A DNA stretch of 64,000 nt from an uncultured bacterium (lineage in GTDB: Bacteria > Patescibacteriota > Saccharimonadia > Saccharimonadales > Saccharimonadaceae): assembly GCA_903821365.1 (NCBI GenBank), contig CAIJKY010000013.1:1-64000 (forward strand), read 5' to 3'. A program made the position numbers and the translations under genes. The notes beneath the pieces are model-generated. The model worked only from the letters and a program-made list of their open reading frames with translations. It was not told the origin of the DNA and made no database searches. Below, in pieces: positions 7,204-13,711 of the stretch. Position 1 is the stretch's first letter, and each line of letters begins with the position of its first letter.

Positions 7204-7232
7204 ATTATACAATTTTTCGTATACTTATTCAA
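7204..7232 (-). promoter_or_regulatory. Promoter of gene B
   Basis: TTGAAT (7227-7232), a 17-nt spacer and TATAAT (7204-7209). The -35 box directly abuts stem III of hammerhead C (starts 7233). Confidence 0.82.
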
Positions 7233-7299
7233 CATGTGTTTCGTCCTTGGATGCTAATTGGCAGGACTCATCAGAATAACCTTCAGTTATTGACACATG
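7233..7299 (-). ncRNA. Type III hammerhead ribozyme C (3' of gene C)
   Basis: Minus strand: stem III CATGTG/CACATG, triplet GTC with cleavage between 7292 and 7291, stem I AATAAC/GTTATT with loop TGAAG, CTGATGA, stem II GTCC/GGAC, and GAAA. Stem III differs from the ATGCG/CGCAT of the other copies on both strands at once, which is direct covariation evidence. Confidence 0.95.
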
Positions 7300-7301
7300 C
7301 G

Positions 7302-7350
7302 GCACTTGGTGACGACTCATCGCGGGAGAGTCGTCACCGCAGGAGTGAGC
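7302..7350 (-). promoter_or_regulatory. 3' panhandle arms and hairpin of gene C
   Basis: b' GCTCACTCC (7342-7350), a perfect 11-bp hairpin GGTGACGACTC/GAGTCGTCACC (7308-7338) and a shortened a' GTGC (7302-7305). Here the b/b' helix grows to 9 bp while a/a' shrinks to 4 bp. Confidence 0.78.
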
Positions 7351-7354
7351 GCTG

Positions 7355-7762
7355 TCAAGACAGCTGATCGGGCGAGACATTGTTGAGTTCGGCAACAGCA
7401 AGCCAGAACTCTTCATCAGTATCCCCCTCGAGTGGCGCCAGAACATCGCCCGAAAAAAAGAACGGCTCTGCGTCTTCGTACTGCGTCCTCTTGAGCGAGA
7501 CCAGGCAACACACCGGCGCACTGGTGCGAGCAAGCCGCTCGTCTTTGATCGTCAGCCGCAGGTACACTTCGTTGAGCCTGATCATCTCGATCTGCGCCGT
7601 GTATTCCACCTCGTTGACGCTCACCACCAGCTGCTCTCGCGGGGCGTTCCAGTCCATCGGACTGCCACGCAACCCGAGGACAAACTGCTCCAGCAGATGG
7701 TCGATATAGCGACGATTCATCAGGGCATGATCGACATCAATACGTACAACCATCGTTTCCAC
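7355..7762 (-). CDS. Cargo protein C, ribozyme-associated paralogue family
   Basis: A 135-residue acidic protein. The best start is the GTG at 7762, 5 nt after GAGGAG; an ATG at 7753 is the alternative. It resembles A most closely: VVRIDVDHALMN...IDHLLEQFVLGL against VRIEVEHDLFLN...MELVFATFARGF, then LVVSVNEVEYTAQIEMI and a C-terminal DEEFWLAVAELN. No known domain recognised. Third positions are GC-rich. It is the second module from the upstream end of the tandem array. Confidence 0.78.
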   Translation of the reverse strand: METMVVRIDVDHALMNRRYIDHLLEQFVLGLRGSPMDWNAPREQLVVSVNEVEYTAQIEMIRLNEVYLRLTIKDERLARTSAPVCCLVSLKRTQYEDAEPFFFSGDVLAPLEGDTDEEFWLAVAELNNVSPDQLS

Positions 7763-7800
7763 GCTCACTCCTCAGTGCTCGTTGTAGTGATAGATTCACC
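7763..7800 (-). promoter_or_regulatory. Leader of gene C: hairpin plus panhandle arms
   Basis: Hairpin GGTGAATCTATCACT (7786-7800), arm a GAGCAC (7775-7780, of which GCAC finds a partner), and arm b GGAGTGAGC (7763-7771), exactly complementary to b' at 7342-7350. Confidence 0.75.
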
Positions 7801-7807
7801 AGCTTAT

Positions 7808-7836
7808 ATTATACAATGTTTTCATTCGTTCGACTA
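7808..7836 (-). promoter_or_regulatory. Promoter of gene C, weak -35
   Basis: TATAAT (7808-7813) is perfect. The hexamer at the 17-nt spacing is TAGTCG (7831-7836), a poor -35 that overlaps the end of hammerhead D. Gene C may therefore depend more on read-through from module D. Confidence 0.55.
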
Positions 7837-7890
7837 CGCGTTTCGTCCTGTGAGGACTCATCAGAATAGTTACTAACTATTGACGCATAG
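7834..7890 (-). ncRNA. Type III hammerhead ribozyme D (3' of gene D)
   Basis: Minus strand: stem III CTATGCG/CGCGTAG (one U-G pair), triplet GTC with cleavage between 7882 and 7881, stem I AATAGTT/AACTATT, CTGATGA, a minimal stem II GTCCT/AGGAC with a 3-nt loop, and GAAA. Core complete; with 57 nt it is one of the two most compact copies. Confidence 0.94.
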
Positions 7891-7937
7891 AGCACGTGGC
7901 GGCAGGCCTCCGATGTGGAGGTGCCGCCGCAGGAGTG
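7890..7937 (-). promoter_or_regulatory. 3' panhandle arms and hairpin of gene D
   Basis: b' CACTCC (7932-7937), hairpin GGCGGCA...TGCCGCC with inner CCTCC/GGAGG (7898-7928), and a' GTGCTC (7890-7895). Arms match the gene D leader exactly. Confidence 0.8.
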
Positions 7938-7942
7938 GGCCA

Positions 7943-8392
7943 TCAGCTGGCCGCTTTGCGGAGAAGCCTGAGATTCTCGACTTCGGTGTCCAGCAGGTCG
8001 TCCTCCAGCACGGCGATCGCCGATGTGCACCGCCAAGAAGCGATCCTTCGATCACCGCCCAGCGAGTACGCCTCTGGAACAACACGGGCCAGGAACCTCA
8101 GCGGCTCATCGGCGCTCAAGAGGTTATCCCTGTGATTTACGAGCAGGATGATCTCTTCGAATCCAACTCTGGTGCTGTGTTTGGCTTTGATGATGCGGGC
8201 ACCGTAAGTGCCGAGGTGTGCGCCGTTGTGGACACGCAACCCAACATCATGGATTGGCTCGAGCACGTTGACATCGTTCTCGCCGTCTGCGCGACGCGCG
8301 GTCAAGCGCAACTTTGCGAGGTCCATGTAGGTCGTCAAGTGCGCCTCAAGCGTTACATCGTCAACGCCCACCATGGCGCGGTTGATGGCCAT
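7943..8392 (-). CDS. Cargo protein D, ribozyme-associated
   Basis: A 149-residue soluble protein of unknown function. The start is the ATG at 8392 with AAGGAG 8 nt upstream; in-frame ATGs further up lie in the leader or before the promoter. It is more divergent than A-C but keeps the general plan: an N-terminal helix region, a central VGLRVHNGAHLGTYGARI strand pair and an acidic C-terminal helix (LDTEVENLRLL). GC-rich third positions. It is the first gene of the tandem array and has the best-separated promoter. Confidence 0.78.
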   Translation of the reverse strand: MAINRAMVGVDDVTLEAHLTTYMDLAKLRLTARRADGENDVNVLEPIHDVGLRVHNGAHLGTYGARIIKAKHSTRVGFEEIILLVNHRDNLLSADEPLRFLARVVPEAYSLGGDRRIASWRCTSAIAVLEDDLLDTEVENLRLLRKAAS

Positions 8393-8397
8393 ATTTT

Positions 8398-8431
8398 CAC
8401 TCCTTGTGCTCATGTACAGGTGAATTTCACC
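8398..8431 (-). promoter_or_regulatory. Leader of gene D: hairpin plus panhandle arms
   Basis: Hairpin GGTGAAATTCACC (8419-8431), arm a GAGCAC (8406-8411), AA, and arm b GGAGTG (8398-8403) with the Shine-Dalgarno sequence. Confidence 0.8.
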
Positions 8432-8440
8432 CATAAATAT

Positions 8441-8469
8441 ATTATAGCACAAAATTTAAAATAAATCAA
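8441..8469 (-). promoter_or_regulatory. Promoter of gene D
   Basis: TTGATT (8464-8469), a 17-nt spacer and TATAAT (8441-8446), in an AT-rich region downstream of the small membrane gene at 8587. Confidence 0.82.
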
Positions 8470-8500
8470 TTTATCAGTCAATAATTACCCCTGTTAAGCA

Positions 8501-8517
8501 AAGACCCCGAAGGGTCT
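8501..8517 (-). terminator. Terminator after the 55-residue membrane gene
   Basis: Minus strand AGACCC TTCG GGGTCTTT forms a tight hairpin with a UUCG tetraloop and a short T-run. It separates this gene from module D. Confidence 0.65.
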
Positions 8518-8586
8518 CGCCAGGCTGATATATAGCGTCTAGGCGGCTCCACTTCGGGGTTGGGGTGTGATGACGTAGGTGCGGCC

Positions 8587-8754
8587 TTAACGCGACTGCG
8601 CCCGCTTGCGCTTGAGCAGCTTGAGCGCGCCGCCGGCGATCATCTTGATGATCGCCACCATGCCGATGAAAAAGATGGTGATCGTCACGCCTTCCCAGAC
8701 CACGCTGGCGATGTCTGCGAAGCGATCCTTCGAAACCAATCGGTTATTGCCCAT
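8587..8754 (-). CDS. Small single-pass membrane protein
   Basis: A 55-residue protein starting at the ATG 8754 after GGGAGTGGT. It has an N-terminal polar part, one hydrophobic helix (about residues 25-44, TITIFFIGMVAIIKMIAGGA) and a basic tail LKLLKRKRAQSR. The architecture fits a small positive-inside membrane peptide or a phage or toxin-like peptide, but no family is recognised. Codons are GC-rich as in the cargo genes next to it. TATAGT (8802-8807) and a 7-bp hairpin CCTCCGT/ACGGAGG (8773-8791) precede it, so the leader also starts with a hairpin. Confidence 0.65.
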   Translation of the reverse strand: MGNNRLVSKDRFADIASVVWEGVTITIFFIGMVAIIKMIAGGALKLLKRKRAQSR

Positions 8755-8772
8755 ACCACTCCCATCATCTCA

Positions 8773-8807
8773 CCTCCGTCGAATACGGAGGCATGCGCCG
8801 TACTATA
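8773..8807 (-). promoter_or_regulatory. -10 box and 5' hairpin of the gene at 8587
   Basis: TATAGT (8802-8807) followed by the hairpin CCTCCGT/ACGGAGG (8773-8791). I found no convincing partner arms after the stop codon of this gene. Confidence 0.5.
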
Positions 8808-8827
8808 CCATATAGGCATTTAGGCCG

Positions 8828-9211
8828 CTAGCGCTCTTGGACAAGTGATAACAAGTTGCCAGCCGGATCTTTAAACCAGGCCAGGCAAGCGCCAGTGCTC
8901 GTGCTTCTGTATAATCCGTGCTCATCGGTTTTAAGACTTGGCTCGTTGTATGATTCAAAATGGATGCCGTGCGTCTTCAGTTCTGACATTGCCCGCATGA
9001 TGTCATTGACCGGAAAATTAAGCACTGTATAGCTGGCTGGCCGATGGTCTGGTTTAGGATAAATAAAAATGTTTGCGCCAGTTACCAAATGCAGATGCAA
9101 TTGGCGATAGCCTTCGGAGTAGCTGAGGCCTAGTATTTTGCCATAAAAGTGTTCTGCTTTCTTGATATCGTCAACCGAGAAGCCACTAAATGCTCGCGTG
9201 TGTTTAAACAT
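8828..9211 (-). CDS. VOC-family (glyoxalase/dioxygenase fold) protein
   Basis: A 127-residue protein with the typical halves of a vicinal oxygen chelate fold: GFSVDDIKKAEHFYGKILGL at the N-terminus and ACLAWFKDPAGNLLSLVQE at the C-terminus. Such single-domain proteins dimerise and bind a metal or small ligand; whether this one is an enzyme is unclear. GGAGG lies close before the start codon. It is a stand-alone gene, divergent from the pilin at 9306. Confidence 0.85.
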   Translation of the reverse strand: MFKHTRAFSGFSVDDIKKAEHFYGKILGLSYSEGYRQLHLHLVTGANIFIYPKPDHRPASYTVLNFPVNDIMRAMSELKTHGIHFESYNEPSLKTDEHGLYRSTSTGACLAWFKDPAGNLLSLVQER

Positions 9212-9305
9212 ACGTTCCTCCTGTTAATTAGCGATGCAGGATTACGCATGCAATCGGCGTGTGCCTGCCTATTATTAGTATAGCGCTTTGCTATAATAAA
9301 CAGTA

Positions 9306-9824
9306 ATGAACCTTGCACACACTAGGCGCCAGCTGCTGCTTCGACGGCAAAAGGGCTTTACGATCGTTGAGCTGATCGTCGTCATTGTGATTCTTGGAAT
9401 TCTTGCAGTACTGGTCTATACGTCGTATAGCAAATTACAGAATGACGCTAATGAAGCGTCAGTGCGCACTGACCTTCGTAACATCGCCAAACAGGTCGAA
9501 TTGTACCGAGCCGATCTTGGCGTCTACCCTTCCACTGCCCAAATGAACGCCATGCGACTACGTGTCAACAAAAAAGCCTATGGCGTCAACCCTACGGGCG
9601 CCACAGGCTTTTACTGCGTCAATAGCGATGGTTCAGCATATGCGGTTGTTACTCGCGTGCGTTCGCAGTTACTGCTTGTCTATAATTCATATACCAATAC
9701 GTCAAACACGTACACTGGTTCAACAACAGCGCCACAACTGTGCACCGATGCAGGCGTAACGACTACAACGTACCTTGCCTTCACCAATAACGGTGTTTGG
9801 AATGACTGGGTGGCCACGCAATAG
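9306..9824 (+). CDS. Type IV pilin-like protein
   Basis: A 172-residue prepilin. The leader peptide ends in RRQKG, followed by FTIVELIVVIVILGILAVL with the conserved Glu5; cleavage and N-methylation would be by a PilD-type peptidase not present in this window. After the hydrophobic helix there is an amphipathic alpha-1 continuation, then a beta-rich domain with two Cys. TATAAT (9292-9297) is 8 nt before the ATG, so the mRNA is probably leaderless. It lies away from the pilus operons at 42.6-48.8 kb and is probably a minor pilin. Confidence 0.88.
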   Translation: MNLAHTRRQLLLRRQKGFTIVELIVVIVILGILAVLVYTSYSKLQNDANEASVRTDLRNIAKQVELYRADLGVYPSTAQMNAMRLRVNKKAYGVNPTGATGFYCVNSDGSAYAVVTRVRSQLLLVYNSYTNTSNTYTGSTTAPQLCTDAGVTTTTYLAFTNNGVWNDWVATQ

Positions 9825-9825
9825 T

Positions 9826-10137
9826 CTACTTAGCGGCTATGATGTCGAGGCGCTCTGGCTGCAACGGCAGTTCAAGCAACTCATCGGCATGATCTGTAAG
9901 CATTGCAGCGATTGGACCATCGAGGTGAGCTTGTCTGTCAAGTTCGCTGTCAAAAGTATCAAAAATTGCAAAAGTGCCATCATCAAACTTCAGCGCAAAC
10001 CAGCGTCGCGTACCGGTTTCATCTTTGGCCATAGCGAGTGCTGACTCCAATAATTCTTCGAGCTCGTCTTCTTTGCCACTTTTTGCTTCTAGTTTTACAA
10101 ATAAACCTACGTCCATTATGTATTGCTGCGCCTCCAT
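9826..10137 (-). CDS. ABM-like (antibiotic biosynthesis monooxygenase fold) protein
   Basis: A 103-residue protein with the pattern of a small dimeric alpha-beta barrel: VGLFVKLEAKSGKEDELEELLESAL, then RRWFALKFDDGTFAIFDTFDSELDRQAHLDGPIA. Related proteins are quinol or heme monooxygenases, but many have unknown activity. An internal ATG at 10116 is an alternative start. Convergent with the pilin gene, with 1 nt between the stop codons. Confidence 0.75.
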   Translation of the reverse strand: MEAQQYIMDVGLFVKLEAKSGKEDELEELLESALAMAKDETGTRRWFALKFDDGTFAIFDTFDSELDRQAHLDGPIAAMLTDHADELLELPLQPERLDIIAAK

Positions 10138-10223
10138 ACTTACGTGTCTTGCAACAATAAGTATTGCCTACTTTGGCGCGCCATACTGTGAAATATTACA
10201 TAGGCAGCAGTTTGAACGAGCTA

Positions 10224-11003
10224 CTAGTGGATGGCAGTATCGAGTGCCTCGTTAATCACTGGCGTCCATAATGCGTAGCCGTGAGCGTTTGGATGAAACT
10301 TATCAGCGGCGAACAAACCTGCGTCAGCCGCAAATGCTGGGCCAGTTTTTTCTGCGATCCGCGCAAATACAAGATTATTCGATGCAACAAGACGCTCAAC
10401 CATATGATTAACTGCCTGAGTCCGTAGTCCAACTAATTGACGCACTGGCCATGGCAAGCGTGGCACGGAACCCATATCCGGCGCACCAGTAACGATAATC
10501 TTTACCACTGGGTTGGCGGCGCGCAGTGCATCGATTGCTTGTTGCAAAGAGTGCTCAACCGAGCTGATGCGAGTGAGTCCCGTAACGTCGTTTGCGCCAA
10601 CAGCGAGTAATGCCACATCCGGTGCATAGCGCACAACTTGCGCCACTTGTAACGATGCAACGTCAGCCGCTTTTGCACCTGAAACACCAGCGTTAATAAA
10701 ATGCACGCTGTAGTGCCGCGCTAAATGTTTAGCAGACATATACGCATATCCCTCGCCATATGATGCACCTTGGGCAACTGTCGTACTATCGCCCAAAACG
10801 GCATACGTTAATGTTTTACCATGGCCAAGCACCGTCATAGCACGAGGGATAACTGGCACTGGCACTGCCGAGCCGTTGAATCGGATAATCAAAAATTCAA
10901 TTGTGATAAAAACGCCAATGAATGCACCAAGCAGGCCTGTTTTTAACAGTAACTTTTTCAGTGGACTCGACGCAGACTGATGGTTAGCTGGTTTTTTTGT
11001 CAT
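10224..11003 (-). CDS. SGNH/GDSL-family lipase or esterase, membrane-anchored
   Basis: A 259-residue protein when started at the ATG 11003, which overlaps the preceding gene by 20 nt. One N-terminal membrane segment (about residues 19-38), then block I GDSTTVAQG (catalytic Ser), block II GVSGAKAAD (oxyanion Gly), block III GANDVTG (Asn) and block V DKFHPNAHGY (Asp-His pair). All four SGNH residues are present. The active domain faces outside, where it may remove acyl groups from lipids or cell-wall sugars. Co-transcribed with the DUF4342 gene. Confidence 0.88.
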   Translation of the reverse strand: MTKKPANHQSASSPLKKLLLKTGLLGAFIGVFITIEFLIIRFNGSAVPVPVIPRAMTVLGHGKTLTYAVLGDSTTVAQGASYGEGYAYMSAKHLARHYSVHFINAGVSGAKAADVASLQVAQVVRYAPDVALLAVGANDVTGLTRISSVEHSLQQAIDALRAANPVVKIIVTGAPDMGSVPRLPWPVRQLVGLRTQAVNHMVERLVASNNLVFARIAEKTGPAFAADAGLFAADKFHPNAHGYALWTPVINEALDTAIH

Positions 11004-11250
11004 TCGGTTGGTCTTCACGCTCCACCAAAATAATACATTCCGTGACGAGAGCTGCGACCGCGCCTGCTGCAGCCAGTACTGGCGCCAGTGCCGCACCGAT
11101 CACACCGATCGATAGTGGAAACTCAACCAGTGTTTTGCCCTCTTTGTTCTTGACGACAATCCGGCGGATATTACCTTCTTTGAGCAGCTCTTTCATTTTC
11201 TTTAAAAATTCATCACCGCTCACGCGAAATTCTTCATTACGAGTTGCCAT
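10984..11250 (-). CDS. DUF4342-like small membrane-associated protein
   Basis: An 88-residue protein. An N-terminal amphipathic helix (FLKKMKELLKEGNIRRIVVKN), a beta hairpin EGKTLVEFPLSIGV and a hydrophobic helix of about 20 residues rich in Ala and Leu match the DUF4342 layout as I remember it. Function unknown. AAGGAG lies before the ATG. Its 3' end overlaps the GDSL gene by 20 nt. Confidence 0.75.
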   Translation of the reverse strand: MATRNEEFRVSGDEFLKKMKELLKEGNIRRIVVKNKEGKTLVEFPLSIGVIGAALAPVLAAAGAVAALVTECIILVEREDQPNDKKTS

Positions 11251-11261
11251 ATATTGCTCCT

Positions 11262-11825
11262 TTATTGGTTACGTGTAAGCTTCGGAAACACCAGGCCAAG
11301 CAGCACACCAACGCTACGCCATTCTTGCATTTGCCCCGCGTTAATCGCAGCCTTAATAGCCTCGATGCTCATCCAGCTTACCTCGATTTGCTCGCCAGTC
11401 TCCAGCTGCTGGCCATTTGCGCTTTGCTGATAATCAGTAACTAAATAGTAATAGAGATCCCAGTCAACCGTCGCGCCAGCGTTAGCGATTGTCAGTAGTT
11501 CTGGCTGAGTCACAATCAAGCCTGTTTCTTCGAGCGCTTCTTTGATAGCAGCTTCTTTCGCCGCTTGCTCCACGGCGTGACCACTCGCAAGCAGCTCTCG
11601 GTAATCGGCAATACTGTCGCGTACTTTACCGCCAGGGAGTCGCAAATCAATGCCGCCAGTTTCAGCTCGATGCTCTTTAGTAATTAAGATTTCATTATCA
11701 GGCGAGACAATAACCAGCCGTGTACCAGGGGGTCGACGATACTGTTCAAACACGCGGCCATCGGTTTGTCGTGTGTGAACAACTTCACCGATCTTACCGT
11801 CAAAGACTGTTTCTTCTCTGTTCAT
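11262..11825 (-). CDS. NUDIX hydrolase, ADP-ribose pyrophosphatase-like
   Basis: A 187-residue protein. The Nudix box is GGKVRD...AAKEAAIKEALEETGLI: glycine, then an insertion of about 15 residues, then the EALEETG core with the catalytic Glu residues. The N-terminal half (VVHTRQTDGRVFEQYRRPPGTRLVIVSPD) looks like the ADP-ribose or nucleoside-diphosphate-sugar branch. It probably removes toxic or damaged nucleoside diphosphates; the substrate is not provable from sequence. Confidence 0.82.
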   Translation of the reverse strand: MNREETVFDGKIGEVVHTRQTDGRVFEQYRRPPGTRLVIVSPDNEILITKEHRAETGGIDLRLPGGKVRDSIADYRELLASGHAVEQAAKEAAIKEALEETGLIVTQPELLTIANAGATVDWDLYYYLVTDYQQSANGQQLETGEQIEVSWMSIEAIKAAINAGQMQEWRSVGVLLGLVFPKLTRNQ

Positions 11826-11883
11826 GCTCTTATTTTACCATGAAAAACTAAGCCTGCGTGTGGCGCGAATTTTGAGTCAAGAC

Positions 11884-11912
11884 TTTACATTACCCACTTA
11901 CAAGGTTATGGT
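11884..11912 (+). promoter_or_regulatory. Promoter of the small coiled-coil gene
   Basis: TTTACA (11884-11889), a 17-nt spacer and TATGGT (11907-11912), giving a leader of about 28 nt before the ATG at 11947. Confidence 0.65.
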
Positions 11913-11946
11913 AGAAGTACTACTACTTAACCGAAAGGAGCTCATC

Positions 11947-12138
11947 ATGAGTTTAATCGATGACGCCAAAGCCAAGCTAGACGACGCAAAAGCTAAGGTA
12001 GAAGAAGTAGTCGACGACGCCAAAAAGCAGGTTGAAGTTGCGCAGCAAAAAGCCGAAGGCGAAGCCGACAAGCAAAAGGGTGACACGCTCAAGGGCGAAG
12101 CCAAAATCCAAGCTGCCAACATCAAAGAGAAGCTCTAG
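11947..12138 (+). CDS. Small Lys/Ala/Glu-rich coiled-coil protein
   Basis: A 63-residue, highly charged, almost wholly helical protein (SLIDDAKAKLDDAKAKVEE ...) with 11-residue-like periodicity and a C-terminal GDTLKGEAKIQ. It resembles stress proteins of the CsbD or LEA type in composition but lacks a clear signature. The start is the ATG 11947 with AAAGGAG 7 nt upstream; upstream in-frame codons are not supported. It has its own promoter and terminator, suggesting a well-expressed single gene. Confidence 0.75.
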   Translation: MSLIDDAKAKLDDAKAKVEEVVDDAKKQVEVAQQKAEGEADKQKGDTLKGEAKIQAANIKEKL

Positions 12139-12164
12139 TCTTTACTACTTCTTAATCGTTCTCA

Positions 12165-12206
12165 GTAGCAAATGCCCTCGCTTTTATGCGGGGGTTTTTG
12201 CTACTC
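12165..12206 (+). terminator. Bidirectional-looking terminator
   Basis: AGTAGCAAA...CCCTCGC pairs with GCGGGGG...TTTGCTACT around a TTTTAT loop, with T-runs inside the stem on the plus strand. It lies between the coiled-coil gene and the convergent hydrolase gene. Confidence 0.75.
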
Positions 12207-12957
12207 ACTGTCCCGCATTTTGTATCAGCTCGAGAATCATGCGCGCAACATATTCCGGTTCGCGGCGCGGTGAATGGTGGGTAAGGTTTTCTATCACGAT
12301 TTGTATCCGTTTGTTCATTACTCGTCCATCGAGATTCTTGACATAAGTGTGCCTATCGCGCGTGCCAACAAGCAGAAAAGTGGGCATTGTCAGCAGCGAA
12401 AGATCCTCGAATATTTCAGCAGGCTCTATCACTCGCTTCATAGAGCCCTCTCTCGCAGCATCGGCGTGGCGGGCAATAGTTGGCGATGTCGTCTGAACTA
12501 ACTTCCAGCCAATACGGCGAAATCTTGAATCAAGCAAAAAACGATAATGCACTCCTGTACCGCGAAGCGTTGAACGTACTTCTAGTGTATCTTTGTACAG
12601 CGGCGGGTGCAAAAGCGCCAAAGTCTTCACCTCATCTGCGTAGTCACGAGCAAGTCGCGCCGCGAGCAACCCACCCATAGAATGCCCAACCAAATTGAAC
12701 GGTTGCGTTATGTGAAGTGTTGCAAGCATCTCGCGGATATACGCAATATGCGCATCATACGAATACTCCGAATCATGCGGCTTGAGCGCTTTGCCAAAAC
12801 CAAGCAGATCAACTGCGATAACGCGACAACCAGCCGCCGATAGCAGCGGTTGCACTCGTGACCAATAGCGTGACGATGATAAAAAACCATGCAGTAGCAC
12901 CACGATCGGCCCGTCGCCACCAAAATCTGTTACACCATTTTTCATTTCACTTACCAT
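12205..12957 (-). CDS. Alpha/beta hydrolase
   Basis: A 250-residue cytosolic protein. It has the oxyanion motif VVLLHGFLSSSRYW, the nucleophile elbow GHSMGG (Ser about residue 92), and a late His in NLTHHSPRREPE near residue 230. The acid is probably in VGTRDRHT. It belongs to the broad proline-iminopeptidase or carboxylesterase-like group; no specific substrate can be named. Confidence 0.88.
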   Translation of the reverse strand: MVSEMKNGVTDFGGDGPIVVLLHGFLSSSRYWSRVQPLLSAAGCRVIAVDLLGFGKALKPHDSEYSYDAHIAYIREMLATLHITQPFNLVGHSMGGLLAARLARDYADEVKTLALLHPPLYKDTLEVRSTLRGTGVHYRFLLDSRFRRIGWKLVQTTSPTIARHADAAREGSMKRVIEPAEIFEDLSLLTMPTFLLVGTRDRHTYVKNLDGRVMNKRIQIVIENLTHHSPRREPEYVARMILELIQNAGQ

Positions 12958-13015
12958 ACTAGCGTATTATACCGCTTGCGCCCAACGAGCGAGTGCCCTA
13001 CTATGAGGCTTGCTT

Positions 13016-13711
13016 ATGGATGCCGAAATCTCAGACCACGCAAAAGTTCACGATGTGCCTTTTCTATCGAACCGCGACGACGACAAGCATTGTCTTCAAG
13101 CGGCTTACGGTATGATTCGACAATTCTTTGAGCCCGATTGGCAGATTGACTGGCGTGATTGGTCAGCCACTACCGGCTTCGAAGAGGGCCGCGGAAGTTG
13201 GTCGCTTGAGGGGATGTTATGGTTTCATGCTAATAATTATGATGTTCAGCATGTCACTGCCTTCGACTATCAACGGTTTGCGGATGAAGGCATTGATTAT
13301 ATATATGAATCGCTTGGCAAAGAAGTAGGCGATTGGGAAGCACACTTTTTTGACATTCCAAAAGAACAATCTCGAGCCAAAGCCTTTCTCGCAACAACAA
13401 TGTGGCAACATCGACGACCAGATTTTGAGGACATCAAGCTATATATCGAGCGCGGCTATCTCGTGAAATGCATCGTCAATCTTAATCACCTCAATGATCT
13501 GCCCGGCTTTGTGGGACACGCTGTACTCGCCGTTGGCTACACCGGTGAACATATTGTTATTCACGATCCTGGATTACCGGCCGTTGCCTACCGCAGCGTG
13601 CCGTATGAGAAATTTTTAAGGGCTTGGACTGATCCAAACGCCAACATGGAGAAACTCGACGCTATAAAACTCGTTTCCGTGTCGCAAGGTAAAGTGCCAC
13701 AAGGCCGATAA
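13016..13711 (+). CDS. C39-like cysteine peptidase family protein
   Basis: A 231-residue protein with DVPFLSNRDDDKHCLQAAYGMI near the N-terminus (Cys nucleophile followed by a helix), FVGHAVLAVGYTGEHIVIHDPG (His, then Asp) and no signal peptide. This Cys-His-Asp order is that of C39-like or papain-like folds that mature bacteriocin-like peptides or act as inactive peptide-binding domains. The ATG 13016 is used; a TTG at 13010 is possible. Its last 50 nt overlap the convergent YcnI gene. Confidence 0.72.
   Translation: MDAEISDHAKVHDVPFLSNRDDDKHCLQAAYGMIRQFFEPDWQIDWRDWSATTGFEEGRGSWSLEGMLWFHANNYDVQHVTAFDYQRFADEGIDYIYESLGKEVGDWEAHFFDIPKEQSRAKAFLATTMWQHRRPDFEDIKLYIERGYLVKCIVNLNHLNDLPGFVGHAVLAVGYTGEHIVIHDPGLPAVAYRSVPYEKFLRAWTDPNANMEKLDAIKLVSVSQGKVPQGR

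Noticed and set aside
5948-8469. The repeated CTCATCAG/TATTGACGCATAG blocks as transposon ends or attachment sites
   Set aside because: They lie on one strand only, always 3' of a gene, differ by compensated changes in stems and contain the full hammerhead core, so ribozyme is the better reading.
8755-8791. Panhandle for the 55-residue membrane gene
   Set aside because: I compared its leader and trailer and found no ordered complementary arms longer than 5 nt.
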